A stretch of 45,328 nucleotides of DNA from positions 1 to 45,328 of the forward strand of contig JADHWE010000011.1 of NCBI GenBank assembly GCA_016783675.1, in the 5' to 3' direction. This DNA comes from Kiritimatiellia bacterium (GTDB taxonomy: Bacteria > Verrucomicrobiota > Kiritimatiellia > UBA8416 > JABMPJ01). Below, one piece after another: positions 8,144 to 17,800 of this stretch (position 1 is its first letter; each line of letters begins with the position of its first letter). The notes beneath the pieces are model-generated. The model did not search any database. It had not been told where the DNA came from and saw only the letters and a program-made list of their open reading frames with translations. The translations under genes were made by a program, and so were the position numbers.

Positions 8144-10108
8144 ATGTCAGAACAGACCACCGCCCCTGTGGGCAACAGCTATCCGCCCCCGGCCGATTTC
8201 GCCGCCGCGGCGCACGTATCGTCAGAGGCGCAGTACAACGAGATGTACCAGCGCTCGATCACAGACCCCGAGGGCTTCTGGGCCGAGATTGCCGAGCAAT
8301 TCGTATGGAAAGAGAAGTGGTCCAAGGTTCTCGATTACACGTTCGAGGGCAATGTTGATGTGAAGTGGTTCGTTGATGGCAAGACCAACCTCTCCGTGAA
8401 TTGCCTGGACCGCCACCTTGCTACACGTGGCGATAAAACGGCTATCATCTGGGAAGGCAACACACCGGGTGTCGACTCCACGCTTACCTATAAAGAGCTC
8501 TATGAAAAGGTATGCAAGTTTGCCAACGCGCTCAAAGCTGCTGGCGTGGAGAAGGGCGATCGCGTATGTCTCTATCTGCAGATGATTCCTGAAGCGGCCA
8601 TCGCATGTCTGGCCTGTGCACGTATCGGTGCGATTCACTCCGTTGTATTTGGTGCTTTCAGTCCGGATGCTCTGCGTGACCGCATCAACGACTCAGAGTG
8701 TAAGATTCTCATCACACAGGATACCGCACTGCGCGGACCCAAAGACAACATTCCGATGAAGACCAACGCGGACAAAGCTCTGGCGAGTTGCCCAAGCATC
8801 ACCACTTGCTTTGTTGTCAAGCGTACCGGCCTCGAAGTTCCTATGCAGGATGGTCGCGACGTATGGTACGAAGAAGCCGTTGCAGACCAAGCCGCCGAGT
8901 GCGAGCCTGAGTGGGTGGATGCTGAAGATCCTCTGTTCATCCTTTATACGTCCGGTTCGACGGGCAAGCCCAAGGGCGTGCTTCATACCACTGGCGGATA
9001 TATGGTTTATGCCGCAACAACATTTAAGAATATCTTCGATATCCACGAAGAAGATGTGTGGTGGTGTACCGCTGATATTGGCTGGATCACGGGCCACAGC
9101 TACATTGTATATGGACCGCTGGCTACAGGCGCTACTTCGATCATGTTCGAAGGCGTACCGACCTATCCGGATGCGGGTCGTTTCTGGGATGTTTGCGACA
9201 AGTACAAGGTCACTCAGTTCTATACGGCACCGACTGCCGTACGTGCGCTTATGCAGCAGGGCGAAGCCCCGATTGCGGCTCGCGATCTTTCAACACTTAA
9301 GTTGCTCGGTAGCGTAGGTGAGCCCATCAATCCTAATGTTTGGAACTGGTATCGTGACCACGTCGGTCATGGCACAACACCGGTTGTTGACACTTGGTGG
9401 CAGACCGAAACAGGCGGCATCATGATTACGCCTCTTCCGGGCGCTCATACCCTCAAGCCTGGCAGTGCTTCACGTCCGTTCTTCGGCATCGAGCCTGTTA
9501 TTCTTGATGATGATGGCAAGGAAGTTCCTCAGGGCGAAAAGGGCAAGCTTTGCATCAAGAAGCCATGGCCTGGCATCCTGCGTTCCTTGTACGGTGATCA
9601 TGATCGTATGATCCAGACCTACTTCAGTACCTACAAGGGCTACTACTTCACGGGTGATGGATGCCGCATCGACGAGGATGGCGACTACTGGCTGCTGGGC
9701 CGTGTCGACGACGTGATCAACGTCTCGGGGCACCGCATGGGTACCGCCGAGGTCGAGAGCGCGCTCGTATCGAATCCGGCCGTGGCGGAAGCCGCCGTGG
9801 TTGGCTTCCCGCACCCGATCAAGGGGCAGGGCATCTACGCCTACGTGACCTTGAAGACCGGCAACGAGTACACCGATGAGCTCAAGGGCGTGCTGGTGAA
9901 GCATGTCCGCACCGAGATCGGTCCGATCGCGGCTCCGGATATGATCCAGTGGGCCCCGGCCCTGCCAAAGACCCGCTCGGGCAAGATCATGCGCCGTATC
10001 CTGCGCAAGATCGCCGAGGGTGAAGCGGATTCGATCGGTGACGTCAGCACGCTGGCCGATCCGAGCGTCGTCGAGCATCTGGTGGCCGAGTACAAGCCGC
10101 TGAGCTAA
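8144..10108 (+). CDS. acs: Acetyl-CoA synthetase, AMP-forming
   Basis: A 654-residue enzyme, the usual length of Acs. It activates acetate with ATP and CoA via acetyl-AMP in the cytoplasm. Visible motifs are the P-loop [11 protein letters not shown], the adenylate-forming motif [10 protein letters not shown], the hinge-region block [31 protein letters not shown], and the C-terminal [11 protein letters not shown]. The last holds the lysine (about 614) that is reversibly acetylated in this family. It lies divergent from a CoA transferase carrying a GNAT domain. Codon use is uneven: in a stretch near 9302-9420 about half the codons end in G or C, while from about 9670 to the stop nearly nine in ten do. 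This suggests a mosaic gene or strong selection on the front part. Confidence 0.96.
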   Translation: MSEQTTAPVGNSYPPPADFAAAAHVSSEAQYNEMYQRSITDPEGFWAEIAEQFVWKEKWSKVLDYTFEGNVDVKWFVDGKTNLSVNCLDRHLATRGDKTAIIWEGNTPGVDSTLTYKELYEKVCKFANALKAAGVEKGDRVCLYLQMIPEAAIACLACARIGAIHSVVFGAFSPDALRDRINDSECKILITQDTALRGPKDNIPMKTNADKALASCPSITTCFVVKRTGLEVPMQDGRDVWYEEAVADQAAECEPEWVDAEDPLFILYTSGSTGKPKGVLHTTGGYMVYAATTFKNIFDIHEEDVWWCTADIGWITGHSYIVYGPLATGATSIMFEGVPTYPDAGRFWDVCDKYKVTQFYTAPTAVRALMQQGEAPIAARDLSTLKLLGSVGEPINPNVWNWYRDHVGHGTTPVVDTWWQTETGGIMITPLPGAHTLKPGSASRPFFGIEPVILDDDGKEVPQGEKGKLCIKKPWPGILRSLYGDHDRMIQTYFSTYKGYYFTGDGCRIDEDGDYWLLGRVDDVINVSGHRMGTAEVESALVSNPAVAEAAVVGFPHPIKGQGIYAYVTLKTGNEYTDELKGVLVKHVRTEIGPIAAPDMIQWAPALPKTRSGKIMRRILRKIAEGEADSIGDVSTLADPSVVEHLVAEYKPLS

Positions 10109-10139
10109 GCAGCCGCTAAACAACGAAACACATGAGTTG

Positions 10140-10167
10140 GCCCGGCGTGGCAGTGACCACGCCGGGC
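10140..10167 (+). terminator. Strong hairpin between acs and the transporter
   Basis: The arms GCCCGGCGTGG and CCACGCCGGGC (11 bases, perfect) enclose a 6-base loop. No T-run follows, so it may be an mRNA-stabilising or attenuating hairpin and not a true intrinsic terminator. It lies 27 bases before the next gene. Confidence 0.55.
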
Positions 10168-10194
10168 TGATCTCTACAAGAGGAGAAGACCGAT

Positions 10195-11469
10195 ATGGCA
10201 ACGCGGACCACTATCGACGGCGAAACAATCAAGAGCCACGGCTTGCGTGTCACACTGGCGGGGTTGGGTATCAACCTGGCGTTGGGTGTGTTGTATAGCT
10301 GGAGCATCATCAGCAGCGCCATCAAGGATGCCGGTTGGGGATGGACGGCCGAACAGCGTGCCTTGCCTTACTCCATTGCCTGCCTGGTGTTCTGCCTGGT
10401 CATGGTACCGGCCGGCCGCATGCAGGATAAGCTCGGACCGCGTTTGGTCGCGTCGCTGGGCGGCGTCCTCGTTGGCCTCGGCATGATTCTGGCCAGCTTC
10501 AGCACGAGTACGATGGGTTACGTCCTCGGTTTTGGTGTGCTGGCAGGTGCGGGTATCGGCTTCGGCTATGCTTCGGCAACGCCGCCTTCGGTGAAATGGT
10601 TCCCGGCCGCCAAGACCGGCATGATCGCCGGCGTCGTCGTATCCGGATTCGGATTGGCCTCGGTCTACGCCGCGCCGCTTTCGCGATGGTTGGCTGCTTC
10701 ATTTGGTCTCAAGGTCATGATGATGTCCCTGGGCATCGGATTCCTGGTAGTCGTGGTGGCCCTGGCCCAACTGTTGCGTGCACCGCACAAGGCCCTCAAG
10801 TTCGAAGGCACTGTGGCGCCGACGGTAAACGCCGAGGGCATGGTGAAGAAAGAGGATTTCACCCCCGGTGAGATGCTCAAGACGGTGCAGTTCTACCTGC
10901 TCTGGTTCATGTACGCCTGCGGCGCGGGCGCGGGCCTGATGATTATTTCAATGTGCAAGAAGATCAATGCCAAGGCAGGCGTCGGAGTGCTGGCGGTTGT
11001 GGCGTTGGCTATCGGTAACGGTGGTGGCCGCATCATCGCGGGCATGCTGTCCGACAAGCTGGGCCGCCAGCTTACGATGTTCCTGTTCTTTGTGGCACAG
11101 GCGATCGTGATCGTGGCCCTGGCGCTGGTGGGCGGTAAGGAAGTGCCCCCGGCCGTGGCGATGATCGTGCTATCGGCGTTGGTCGGTGCGAACTACGGTT
11201 CGAACCTGGCGTTGTTCCCCTCCGCTACCAAGGACTATTACGGCCTGAAGAACTTCGGCATGAACTACGGCCTGGTCTTCACGGCGTGGGGTATTGGCGG
11301 ATTCATCCTGGCGCAGTTCGCCGCGCGTGTGTATGACGGTAAGATCGTGCCGGAATGGGCCGGAAGCTACAGCTTCGCGTTCTACACCTCGGCGGTCCTG
11401 CTGCTGGTGGCAGCAGTGATGACGTTCATCGTCAAGCCCCCGCACCACCACGAGCTGGCTGAAGCCTGA
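10195..11469 (+). CDS. OFA-family MFS transporter (oxalate/formate antiporter-like)
   Basis: A 424-residue inner-membrane protein of the major facilitator superfamily with about 12 hydrophobic segments. The opening block LAGLGINLALGVLYSWSII and the loop GRMQDKLGPR are typical of the oxalate:formate antiporter (OFA) family. A second conserved loop, GMLSDKLGR, starts the second half. AGAGGAG lies upstream of the ATG at 10195. It follows acs and converges with the formate dehydrogenase operon. A monocarboxylate such as formate or acetate is the plausible cargo, but OFA proteins vary and the substrate cannot be read from sequence. A hairpin with T-run directly follows the gene. Confidence 0.85.
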   Translation: MATRTTIDGETIKSHGLRVTLAGLGINLALGVLYSWSIISSAIKDAGWGWTAEQRALPYSIACLVFCLVMVPAGRMQDKLGPRLVASLGGVLVGLGMILASFSTSTMGYVLGFGVLAGAGIGFGYASATPPSVKWFPAAKTGMIAGVVVSGFGLASVYAAPLSRWLAASFGLKVMMMSLGIGFLVVVVALAQLLRAPHKALKFEGTVAPTVNAEGMVKKEDFTPGEMLKTVQFYLLWFMYACGAGAGLMIISMCKKINAKAGVGVLAVVALAIGNGGGRIIAGMLSDKLGRQLTMFLFFVAQAIVIVALALVGGKEVPPAVAMIVLSALVGANYGSNLALFPSATKDYYGLKNFGMNYGLVFTAWGIGGFILAQFAARVYDGKIVPEWAGSYSFAFYTSAVLLLVAAVMTFIVKPPHHHELAEA

Positions 11470-11493
11470 GCGTAGAAGAGAATGATTGATGAG

Positions 11494-11528
11494 CGGACGG
11501 CGTGCTTGCGCGCCGTCCGTTTCTTTTT
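11494..11528 (+). terminator. Intrinsic terminator of the OFA transporter gene
   Basis: A perfect 9-base stem CGGACGGCG/CGCCGTCCG with an 8-base loop is followed by TTTCTTTTT. It abuts the stop codon of the convergent formate dehydrogenase gene. No T-run is present on the opposite strand, so it works mainly for the plus strand. Confidence 0.85.
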
Positions 11529-14211
11529 AGGCCTCGACGGTGCCGATACGCACGGCGCAGACCTTGAATTCCGGAATCTTGGCGATCGGGTCGAGGGCGT
11601 CGTTGGTGAGCTTGTTGGCGGCGCCTTCGCGGAAGTGGAACGCCATGAATACGGTGCCGCGTGGTGAACGGTCGGTGACCTTGGCATCGGCCCGAATGAC
11701 GCCGCGCCGTGAAGCGACCTCAACGACATCTCCGTCGGCAATACCATGCTGCGCGGCATCGTCGGGATGAATCTCGATGGGGACGGGCGGACAGATTTCC
11801 TCCAGCCCTTTGCTGCGCGAGGTCATGGTGCGCGTGTGCCAATGATAGAGGTAGCGGCCGGTGGTCAGTAGGAGCGGATAGTCATCGTCGGGCTCTTCGG
11901 CGGCCACCTTGAATGGTGTCGCATGGAACTTGCCCTTGCCGCGCTTGAATTCGCCTTCGTGCAGGAACGTGGTGCCGGGATGCGTCTTGTCCGGACAGGG
12001 CCACTGTAGTCCCTCGGCATCGATACGCTCAAACGACATGCCGCCGTAGATGGGGGAGACCGAGGCGATCTCATCGAGGATCTCGGAAGGTGAGTTGTAC
12101 GACATGGGATAGCCGGTCCGGCTGGCGATGCTGCAGATGATGTCCCAGTCGTCGCGTGCCTCGCCCGGCTTGGGCAGGGCGGCCCGAACGCGCTGTACGC
12201 GCCGGTCGGTGTTGGTGAAGCTGCCGTCCTTCTCCGCAAACGAGGCGGCGGGAAGCACCACATCGGCGAGTGCGGCCGTTTCGGTCATGAAGATGTCCTG
12301 CACGCAGAGGAACTCCACGTCCTTCAGCGCCTGTTCAACGTGGTTGAGGTTGGGGTCGCTGAGCATGGGGTTTTCGCCCATGACGTAGAGGCCCCGCACA
12401 GCGCCGCTGCCGGCAGCCCCGACGATCTCGGTAACCGTCAGCCCGATCTCGGGTGAGAGCGATGCACCCCACGCCGATTCGAAATGCTTCTGAATCGCGG
12501 GGTCGTTGACGTCCTGGTAGCCGGGGTACTTGTTGGGCAATGCCCCGAGATCGCATGCGCCCTGTACATTGTTCTGGCCGCGCAGCGGGTTGACGCCCGT
12601 GGAGGCGCGGCCCACGTTGCCGGTAATCATGGCCAGGTTGGCCAGGGCCAGGACATTGTCCGTGCCTGTGGTGTGCTGGGTGATGCCCATGCTGTAGGCG
12701 ATGGAGCCGCGCTCGGCGGCGGCATAGAGCCGGGCCGCTTCGCGGATCTTTTCGGCCGGAATGCCCGTTATCGGTTCGGCCCACTCCGGGGTACATTCCG
12801 CCACACAGCCCTTGAGCTCCTCAACCCCCTCGGTGCGTTCGGCGATGAACGTGTCATCGCACAGTCCTTCCGCAATGATGACCTGCATCATAGCGTTAAA
12901 AAGGGCGACATCCGTTCCCGAGCGCTGGCGGATATGCAGCGTGGCATAGCGGGTCAGGTCGATCCGGCGCGGATCGGCCACGATCAGCGTGGCGCCGGGG
13001 TCGACCACGGCGGAGATGATCCGCATCGCGGTAATCGGGTGGGCCTCGGTCGTGTTGGAGCCGGTCACAAAGATGCAGTCGGCATGCTCGAAGTCCGACT
13101 GGGGATTGGTCATGGCCCCGGAACCGAAGGCACGCGCCAGCCCGGCCACGGTGGAGGCGTGGCAGAGCCGCGCGCAATGGTCGACATTGTTGGTGCCGAG
13201 TCCGGCGCGGATGAACTTCTGGAAGACGTAGTTCTCTTCATTGGTGCACTTGGCCGAGGAGAGTCCGGCCAGCGCGTCGGGGCCGTGTTGTTGCTTGATC
13301 TTCGCGAACGTGGACGCCACCAGGTCAAGGGCCTCATCCCAGGTCGCCTCCTCAAAGCTTCCATTCCGCTTGATCAGGGGTGTGGTCAGTCGGTCGGGGG
13401 CGGAGACGAAATCCAAGCCGAACCGCCCCTTTACGCAGAGGCTGCCCCGGTTGCATATTCCGTTCTTGTCGCCCCGTACGCGTACGATCTTCCCGGCGCG
13501 GGTCCCCAGTTCGAGACTGCAGCCGCAACCGCAATAGACGCAGGTTGTCGTGGTTGTGGCGGTTGGCGGCACCGTCTCGTTCTTGGCCCACAGCGCATTG
13601 ACCGGGCAGCGGTCGATACACTCCCCGCAGGAGGTACAGGTGGATTCCGATACTGGCTGGTCACCCGGTGCCGCAATGCGGCTCTCGTATCCACGGCCGG
13701 CAATCTCAATGGCGCCGACCCCCCGCAGTTCGTGACATGAGCGGGTGCAGAGCCCGCACAGGATGCACTTGCCGAGGTCGCGCGTGTAGAACGGATTGCT
13801 GTCGTCCACAATCGGTTTGCGCACCATGCGGCGTAGCCGGCTGCCCTTGATGCCGAGGAAGGCGGCCACATCCTGGAGGCGGCAGTTCATGTTGGCGCTG
13901 CAGGAGAGACAGACGAGCGGATGATCGGCAATCAACATCTCGCAGACCATGCGGCGCACGCGGTTGACCGACTCGACGTCGTTGCGCACAACCATGCCCT
14001 GTTTTACCGGCGTCGCGCAGGACGTCGGCATCCCGCGCATGCCGTCAATCTCAACAATGCACAGGCGGCAGGCGCTATAGGGTTCGAGGCCGTCACTGTA
14101 ACAGAGGTGGGGAATGTAGATGCCGGCTTCCCGGGCCGCCTGCAGCACCGTCTCGCCCTTACGGGCGGTGACGCTCTGACCATCAATCGTGAATGTAAGT
14201 TCCCTGTCCAT
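11527..14211 (-). CDS. fdhA: NAD-linked formate dehydrogenase catalytic subunit (Mo/W-bisMGD)
   Basis: An 894-residue subunit that oxidises formate to CO2 (or the reverse). In order: a [2Fe-2S] ferredoxin domain (CYSDGLEPYSACRLC), a His/Cys [4Fe-4S] segment of NuoG type, two bacterial-ferredoxin clusters (CILCGLCTRSC, CTSCGECIDRC), then the molybdopterin oxidoreductase domain opening with CVYCGCGC. The active site reads CARLCHASTVAG; the metal ligand is Cys about 350, encoded by TGC, so this is a cysteine and not a selenocysteine enzyme. The Arg/His neighbours typical of formate dehydrogenases are present. The ATG at 14211 starts 2 bases after the stop of fdhB. TupABC and a MobB-MobA fusion sit upstream, so tungsten or molybdenum could be the metal. 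Confidence 0.92.
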   Translation of the reverse strand: MDRELTFTIDGQSVTARKGETVLQAAREAGIYIPHLCYSDGLEPYSACRLCIVEIDGMRGMPTSCATPVKQGMVVRNDVESVNRVRRMVCEMLIADHPLVCLSCSANMNCRLQDVAAFLGIKGSRLRRMVRKPIVDDSNPFYTRDLGKCILCGLCTRSCHELRGVGAIEIAGRGYESRIAAPGDQPVSESTCTSCGECIDRCPVNALWAKNETVPPTATTTTTCVYCGCGCSLELGTRAGKIVRVRGDKNGICNRGSLCVKGRFGLDFVSAPDRLTTPLIKRNGSFEEATWDEALDLVASTFAKIKQQHGPDALAGLSSAKCTNEENYVFQKFIRAGLGTNNVDHCARLCHASTVAGLARAFGSGAMTNPQSDFEHADCIFVTGSNTTEAHPITAMRIISAVVDPGATLIVADPRRIDLTRYATLHIRQRSGTDVALFNAMMQVIIAEGLCDDTFIAERTEGVEELKGCVAECTPEWAEPITGIPAEKIREAARLYAAAERGSIAYSMGITQHTTGTDNVLALANLAMITGNVGRASTGVNPLRGQNNVQGACDLGALPNKYPGYQDVNDPAIQKHFESAWGASLSPEIGLTVTEIVGAAGSGAVRGLYVMGENPMLSDPNLNHVEQALKDVEFLCVQDIFMTETAALADVVLPAASFAEKDGSFTNTDRRVQRVRAALPKPGEARDDWDIICSIASRTGYPMSYNSPSEILDEIASVSPIYGGMSFERIDAEGLQWPCPDKTHPGTTFLHEGEFKRGKGKFHATPFKVAAEEPDDDYPLLLTTGRYLYHWHTRTMTSRSKGLEEICPPVPIEIHPDDAAQHGIADGDVVEVASRRGVIRADAKVTDRSPRGTVFMAFHFREGAANKLTNDALDPIAKIPEFKVCAVRIGTVEA

Positions 14212-14213
14212 GT

Positions 14214-16055
14214 TCAGCTCTTGATGACGGCGTTGAATTTGCAGACCTGGTAGCAGGCGTCGCAACGAATGCACTTCCGCGGGTCAATGACGTGTATCTC
14301 GCGTGGCTCGCCCATGATGGCCTCGGCCGGGCAGGCCCTCAAGCAAGCGGTGCAGCCGGTGCAGGCCTCGGGGTCAATCGCGTACTGGAGCAGTCCTTCG
14401 CACTTGTGTGTCGGGCACCGACGATCGTTTACGTGGCTCTCGTACTCCTCGCGGTAATACTTCACGGTGGTGAGCACGGGGTTGGGGGCGGTCTGGCCCA
14501 GCCCGCACAGGGAGCCGTTCTTGACGGCGTGGGCGACCTCGAGCATGAGGTCGATATCGCCCGGCTTGCTGTCGCCCCGTGCCATGCTGTTCAGGAGTTG
14601 GAGGAGCTGGCGCGTGCCGAGTCGACAGGGCACGCATTTCCCGCATGACTCTTCCTGGGTGAACTCGATGAAATACCGTGCCACATCAACCATGCAGGTG
14701 TCCTCGTCCATCGTGACCATGCCGCCGGACCCCATGATCGCACCCGCTTCGGCAAGATGTTCGTAGTCAACGGGCAGGTCGAGCAGTTCGGCCGGAATGC
14801 AGCCGCCGGACGGCCCGCCGGTCTGGACCGCCTTGAACGCCTTGCCATCGGGTATGCCGCCGCCAATATCAAACACAATGTGCCGCAGGGGTGTGCCCAG
14901 CGGCACCTCGATCAGGCCGGTGCGGACAATCTTGCCGGCCAGGGCGAATGTTTTCGTCCCGCGGCTCCGCTCCGTCCCGTTGCGGGCGAATGCCTCGCCG
15001 CCGGTCGCCATGATGACCGGGACGTTGGCAAGGGTTTCGACGTTGTTGATGTTCGTGGGTCTGCCGTGGAGTCCTTTCTGGGCCGGGAAGGGCGGGCGCG
15101 TACGCGGCATGCCGCGTTTGCCCTCTATGGAGGCCAGCATGGCGGTCTCTTCGCCGCACACAAAGGCGCCGGCGCCTTTCTTGAGCTTGACGTGGAACGA
15201 GAAGCCGGACTCCAGGATGTTGTCACCCAACAGACCGTAGGCCGTGGCTTGCTCGATGGCTTTCTCCAGGCGCGTGATGGCGAGGGGATACTCGGCGCGC
15301 ACATAGATGTAGCCTTCGGTGGCGCCGATGGCGTAGGCGCCGACGATCATGCCTTCGAGTGTCGAGTGCGGATCACTCTCCAGGACGGAACGGTCCATGA
15401 ACGCGCCGGGGTCCCCCTCGTCGGCGTTGCAGATCATGTATTTCTGATCGGCTTTCTCGTTGCAGCAGAACTCCCATTTCACGGCCACGGGGAACCCGGC
15501 GCCCCCACGCCCGCGCAGCCCGGAGCTCCTGAGCTCGTCGATGACCTCCTCGCGATCCATCTTGAGGGCGCGGGCGAGGCCGGTGTATCCGTCACGGGCG
15601 ATGTAGTGGTCGATGTTCTCGGGGTCGATCCGTCCGAAGTTGCGCGCGACGACGCGGACCTGTCCCTCCAGCATCGGGAGCTGTTCAAACGGCGGCGTTT
15701 CGCCATGCGGCGCATCGCACATAGTGGCCAGGGCCTCCCCACCGCCATCGCGGTAGTAGGTCGTGAGGATGTGGCCGAGGGATTCCGGGGTTACACTGCT
15801 GAAAAGGAGGGGCGGGTGGTCGGCGCTGCGCAGTTCGACGAGCGGCTCGGCATAGCAGAGCCCCAGGCAGCCGACCTGTGAGACCTCGATATCGAGTCCC
15901 ATCTCTGCCAGGTGGCCGGGCAGGGCCTCAAGCACATCGTCTGCGCCGGCAGCCAGTCCGCAGGTGCTGGCGCCCACGAGGACGCGAGGCGACCGGCTAT
16001 CCAGGAAGCTCCCTGCGGCGGATCGGGCGCGTGATTGAATGTTTGCGAAGGTCAT
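14214..16055 (-). CDS. fdhB: Formate dehydrogenase NADH-binding flavoprotein subunit (NuoF/HoxF-like)
   Basis: A 613-residue diaphorase subunit that passes electrons between NAD(H) and the FeS chain of the formate dehydrogenase. The N-terminus is a thioredoxin-like domain with Cys 32, 63 and 67 (VGCLGLC). The NuoF core follows: GLRGRGGAGFP (FMN/NADH loop), NADEGDPGAFMDR and ESCGKCVPCRLGT ([4Fe-4S]). The C-terminus adds two ferredoxin clusters (CTGCTACLRACP and CIRCDACYQVC). This architecture is shared with HydB, HndC and FdhB of soluble NAD-linked or electron-bifurcating enzymes. Whether ferredoxin is a second acceptor cannot be told. The start overlaps the stop of the NuoE-like gene (ATGA), indicating translational coupling. 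Confidence 0.92.
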   Translation of the reverse strand: MTFANIQSRARSAAGSFLDSRSPRVLVGASTCGLAAGADDVLEALPGHLAEMGLDIEVSQVGCLGLCYAEPLVELRSADHPPLLFSSVTPESLGHILTTYYRDGGGEALATMCDAPHGETPPFEQLPMLEGQVRVVARNFGRIDPENIDHYIARDGYTGLARALKMDREEVIDELRSSGLRGRGGAGFPVAVKWEFCCNEKADQKYMICNADEGDPGAFMDRSVLESDPHSTLEGMIVGAYAIGATEGYIYVRAEYPLAITRLEKAIEQATAYGLLGDNILESGFSFHVKLKKGAGAFVCGEETAMLASIEGKRGMPRTRPPFPAQKGLHGRPTNINNVETLANVPVIMATGGEAFARNGTERSRGTKTFALAGKIVRTGLIEVPLGTPLRHIVFDIGGGIPDGKAFKAVQTGGPSGGCIPAELLDLPVDYEHLAEAGAIMGSGGMVTMDEDTCMVDVARYFIEFTQEESCGKCVPCRLGTRQLLQLLNSMARGDSKPGDIDLMLEVAHAVKNGSLCGLGQTAPNPVLTTVKYYREEYESHVNDRRCPTHKCEGLLQYAIDPEACTGCTACLRACPAEAIMGEPREIHVIDPRKCIRCDACYQVCKFNAVIKS

Positions 16056-16516
16056 GTCAGTTCATCCAGGAGCCTGACGGCCATCTCGGGGGTGACGTTG
16101 CCGTAGACCTTGTCGTTGACCACCATGACCGGCGCGAGGGCACAGGAGCCGAAGCAGGCGACCCGTTCCACGCTGAACTCGAAATCCCTGGTCGTCTCCC
16201 CGGGCTTGATCCCCAGGCGGGCCGACACGGCGCGGATGATCTCAACCGCGCCGCGTACGTGGCAGGCTGTGCCCTGGCAGACTTTGACCCTGTGTCTACC
16301 TTGTCGGGTGAGATAGAACTGGCTGTAGAAAGTGACAACACCGTAGACGGAGCTTTCCGGGATATTGAGGTGTGACGCCGCAGCGCGCATGGCGTCCGCG
16401 CTGATGTAACCTGCGTGATCCTGAATATCCTGGAGGAGTGGGATCAGCTGACTCTCTTCACGAGGGTGACATGCGAGGACGCTGTCCAGATCCGGAATGT
16501 GGGCGGTGGTTGGCAC
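16052..16516 (-). CDS. Formate dehydrogenase [2Fe-2S] subunit (NuoE-like)
   Basis: A roughly 154-residue NuoE/HndA-like thioredoxin-fold protein carrying one [2Fe-2S] cluster. The ligands lie in CQGTACH and CFGSCALAP. It is the small partner of the NuoF-like subunit. The open frame could start at TTG 16588, but GTG at 16516 is preferred because AAGGGAG lies just upstream and the resulting length fits the family (about 155-165). Its stop overlaps the ATG of fdhB. It follows the MobB-MobA fusion on the same strand with a 68-base gap and is probably co-transcribed. Confidence 0.88.
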   Translation of the reverse strand: MPTTAHIPDLDSVLACHPREESQLIPLLQDIQDHAGYISADAMRAAASHLNIPESSVYGVVTFYSQFYLTRQGRHRVKVCQGTACHVRGAVEIIRAVSARLGIKPGETTRDFEFSVERVACFGSCALAPVMVVNDKVYGNVTPEMAVRLLDELT

Positions 16517-16584
16517 GCTTCTCCCTTGTGGTACGGTTGCCCGTGAACCTGAAGATGGACCATAGCACGCGCCTCCGTGCGGCG

Positions 16585-17733
16585 TCAATCGTGGTGGGCG
16601 ACACGCTCAACGTAGGCTCGGTATTCCTCGTCGGTATTCAGGTTCCGGGGCGCTGCGTCGGGGGCGAGGTCAACATAGTGGACGCGTGCCCCCGCAAAGA
16701 CACTCCGGATTCGCCGTTCGCCCTGGGCCAGGAGCTCGAACATCCGGGGCGCCATGTCGCGTCGGTAGACGGCAAAGAGCGGCTCAAGACGGGGTGTGTC
16801 GGACGACGATGGCTGAACGACGCGGGGGACGACCGCATCGTAGTCGTCGGCTTGATTCAGCATTCGATGAGCCAGGTGGATGTCGATCTTTGGCATGTCG
16901 CACGCCACGGCAAGGGCAACGTCGTGGCGGACGGTCTCGAGCGCCGAGGCAAGGCCCATCAGCGGCCCCATGCCGGCGGTCCGGTCGGCGACGGTCGGGA
17001 GGGCGAGGAAGTCGTTGGCATCGTCGTTCGCGCTGATGATCAGTTCGTCAAAGTGGTCCCTGAGCTGGTCGTGGACATGTTCGACCAGCGGGAGCCCGTC
17101 AATCTCGAGCAGGCGTTTATCCCGGCCCATACGCGTGCTCCGGCCGCCGGCCATGATGATGGCTGTGGCGGCTTCGCGCAGGCGCCAGCGTCCGTCCTGC
17201 AGCGTGAGCCGGTCGAGATCGAGGTCGAACCGCTCACCGTCGGTGTGTACCGTACGATCAACCATCCCGGCGACGGCACGGGCGGTGGGTTTGCAGACGG
17301 CTGAGCGGGAGTCCTTAACCATCAGGAAAAGTCCCGGCTCGACGGCTAGCCGGATGCTGTTCGACTCGCACACAAGTGGCGCCCGGGGATCGACATGCCG
17401 GGACAGAAGGTCGAGTCCCTCGGCCATGTGCGAGGCCCGAACGCGCAGCCAGAAGACGGGGTCGGCCCCGGCAAGCAGCAGGCGCGACGTATCCTTGATG
17501 CCGTCACGATTCGTCTCCACCATGAGGTCGTAGTCGCCCTCGAGGGAGGTACAGGCGCCGCAGCCCTCACCGCCGCGCGGACAGCGGTCGCCCTCCTCGC
17601 GGATCACCGTGATCTTGGCCGCCGTGACCGGTTGGGCCGGATTGAAACGGCGAATGATAGCGCAAGCCAACTCGGTTTTTCCGATGTTGCGGTCCGTGGC
17701 GCCAATCAGCAGCATGTGCGGGGCTTCGAGCAT
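16585..17733 (-). CDS. MobB-like GTPase domain fused to MobA guanylyltransferase
   Basis: A 382-residue fusion for molybdenum/tungsten cofactor maturation. The N-terminal part (about 1-180) is P-loop-like and begins MLLIGATDRNIGKTELA, resembling MobB, the GTP-binding accessory. It has an unusual Cys-rich motif CPRGGEGCGAC that could bind metal. The C-terminal part (about 185-382) is MobA, starting with AIIMAGGRSTRMGRDK, the nucleotide-binding loop, and including ACDMP. MobA adds GMP to molybdopterin to give the guanine dinucleotide form used by formate dehydrogenase. Its place directly upstream of that enzyme makes a joint role very likely. It is divergent from tupA. Confidence 0.85.
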   Translation of the reverse strand: MLEAPHMLLIGATDRNIGKTELACAIIRRFNPAQPVTAAKITVIREEGDRCPRGGEGCGACTSLEGDYDLMVETNRDGIKDTSRLLLAGADPVFWLRVRASHMAEGLDLLSRHVDPRAPLVCESNSIRLAVEPGLFLMVKDSRSAVCKPTARAVAGMVDRTVHTDGERFDLDLDRLTLQDGRWRLREAATAIIMAGGRSTRMGRDKRLLEIDGLPLVEHVHDQLRDHFDELIISANDDANDFLALPTVADRTAGMGPLMGLASALETVRHDVALAVACDMPKIDIHLAHRMLNQADDYDAVVPRVVQPSSSDTPRLEPLFAVYRRDMAPRMFELLAQGERRIRSVFAGARVHYVDLAPDAAPRNLNTDEEYRAYVERVAHHD

Positions 17734-17800
17734 TGTGATTGCTTTGGGGGGTGACTGTTGCTATTCCCGACATGCGCACGCTGCCTAACGGGTGACTTGA

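Noticed and set aside
11527..14211. Selenocysteine formate dehydrogenase
   Set aside because: The active-site codon is TGC (Cys about 350) and no in-frame TGA is needed.
11527..16516. Bifurcating [FeFe] hydrogenase (HydABC/HndABCD)
   Set aside because: The large subunit has a molybdopterin domain (CVYCGCGC and CARLCHAS) and no H-cluster motifs, although the two small subunits are shared with that family.
16517..16588. Upstream TTG start for the NuoE-like gene
   Set aside because: It would add 24 unconserved residues; the GTG at 16516 has a good ribosome-binding site and gives the usual family length.
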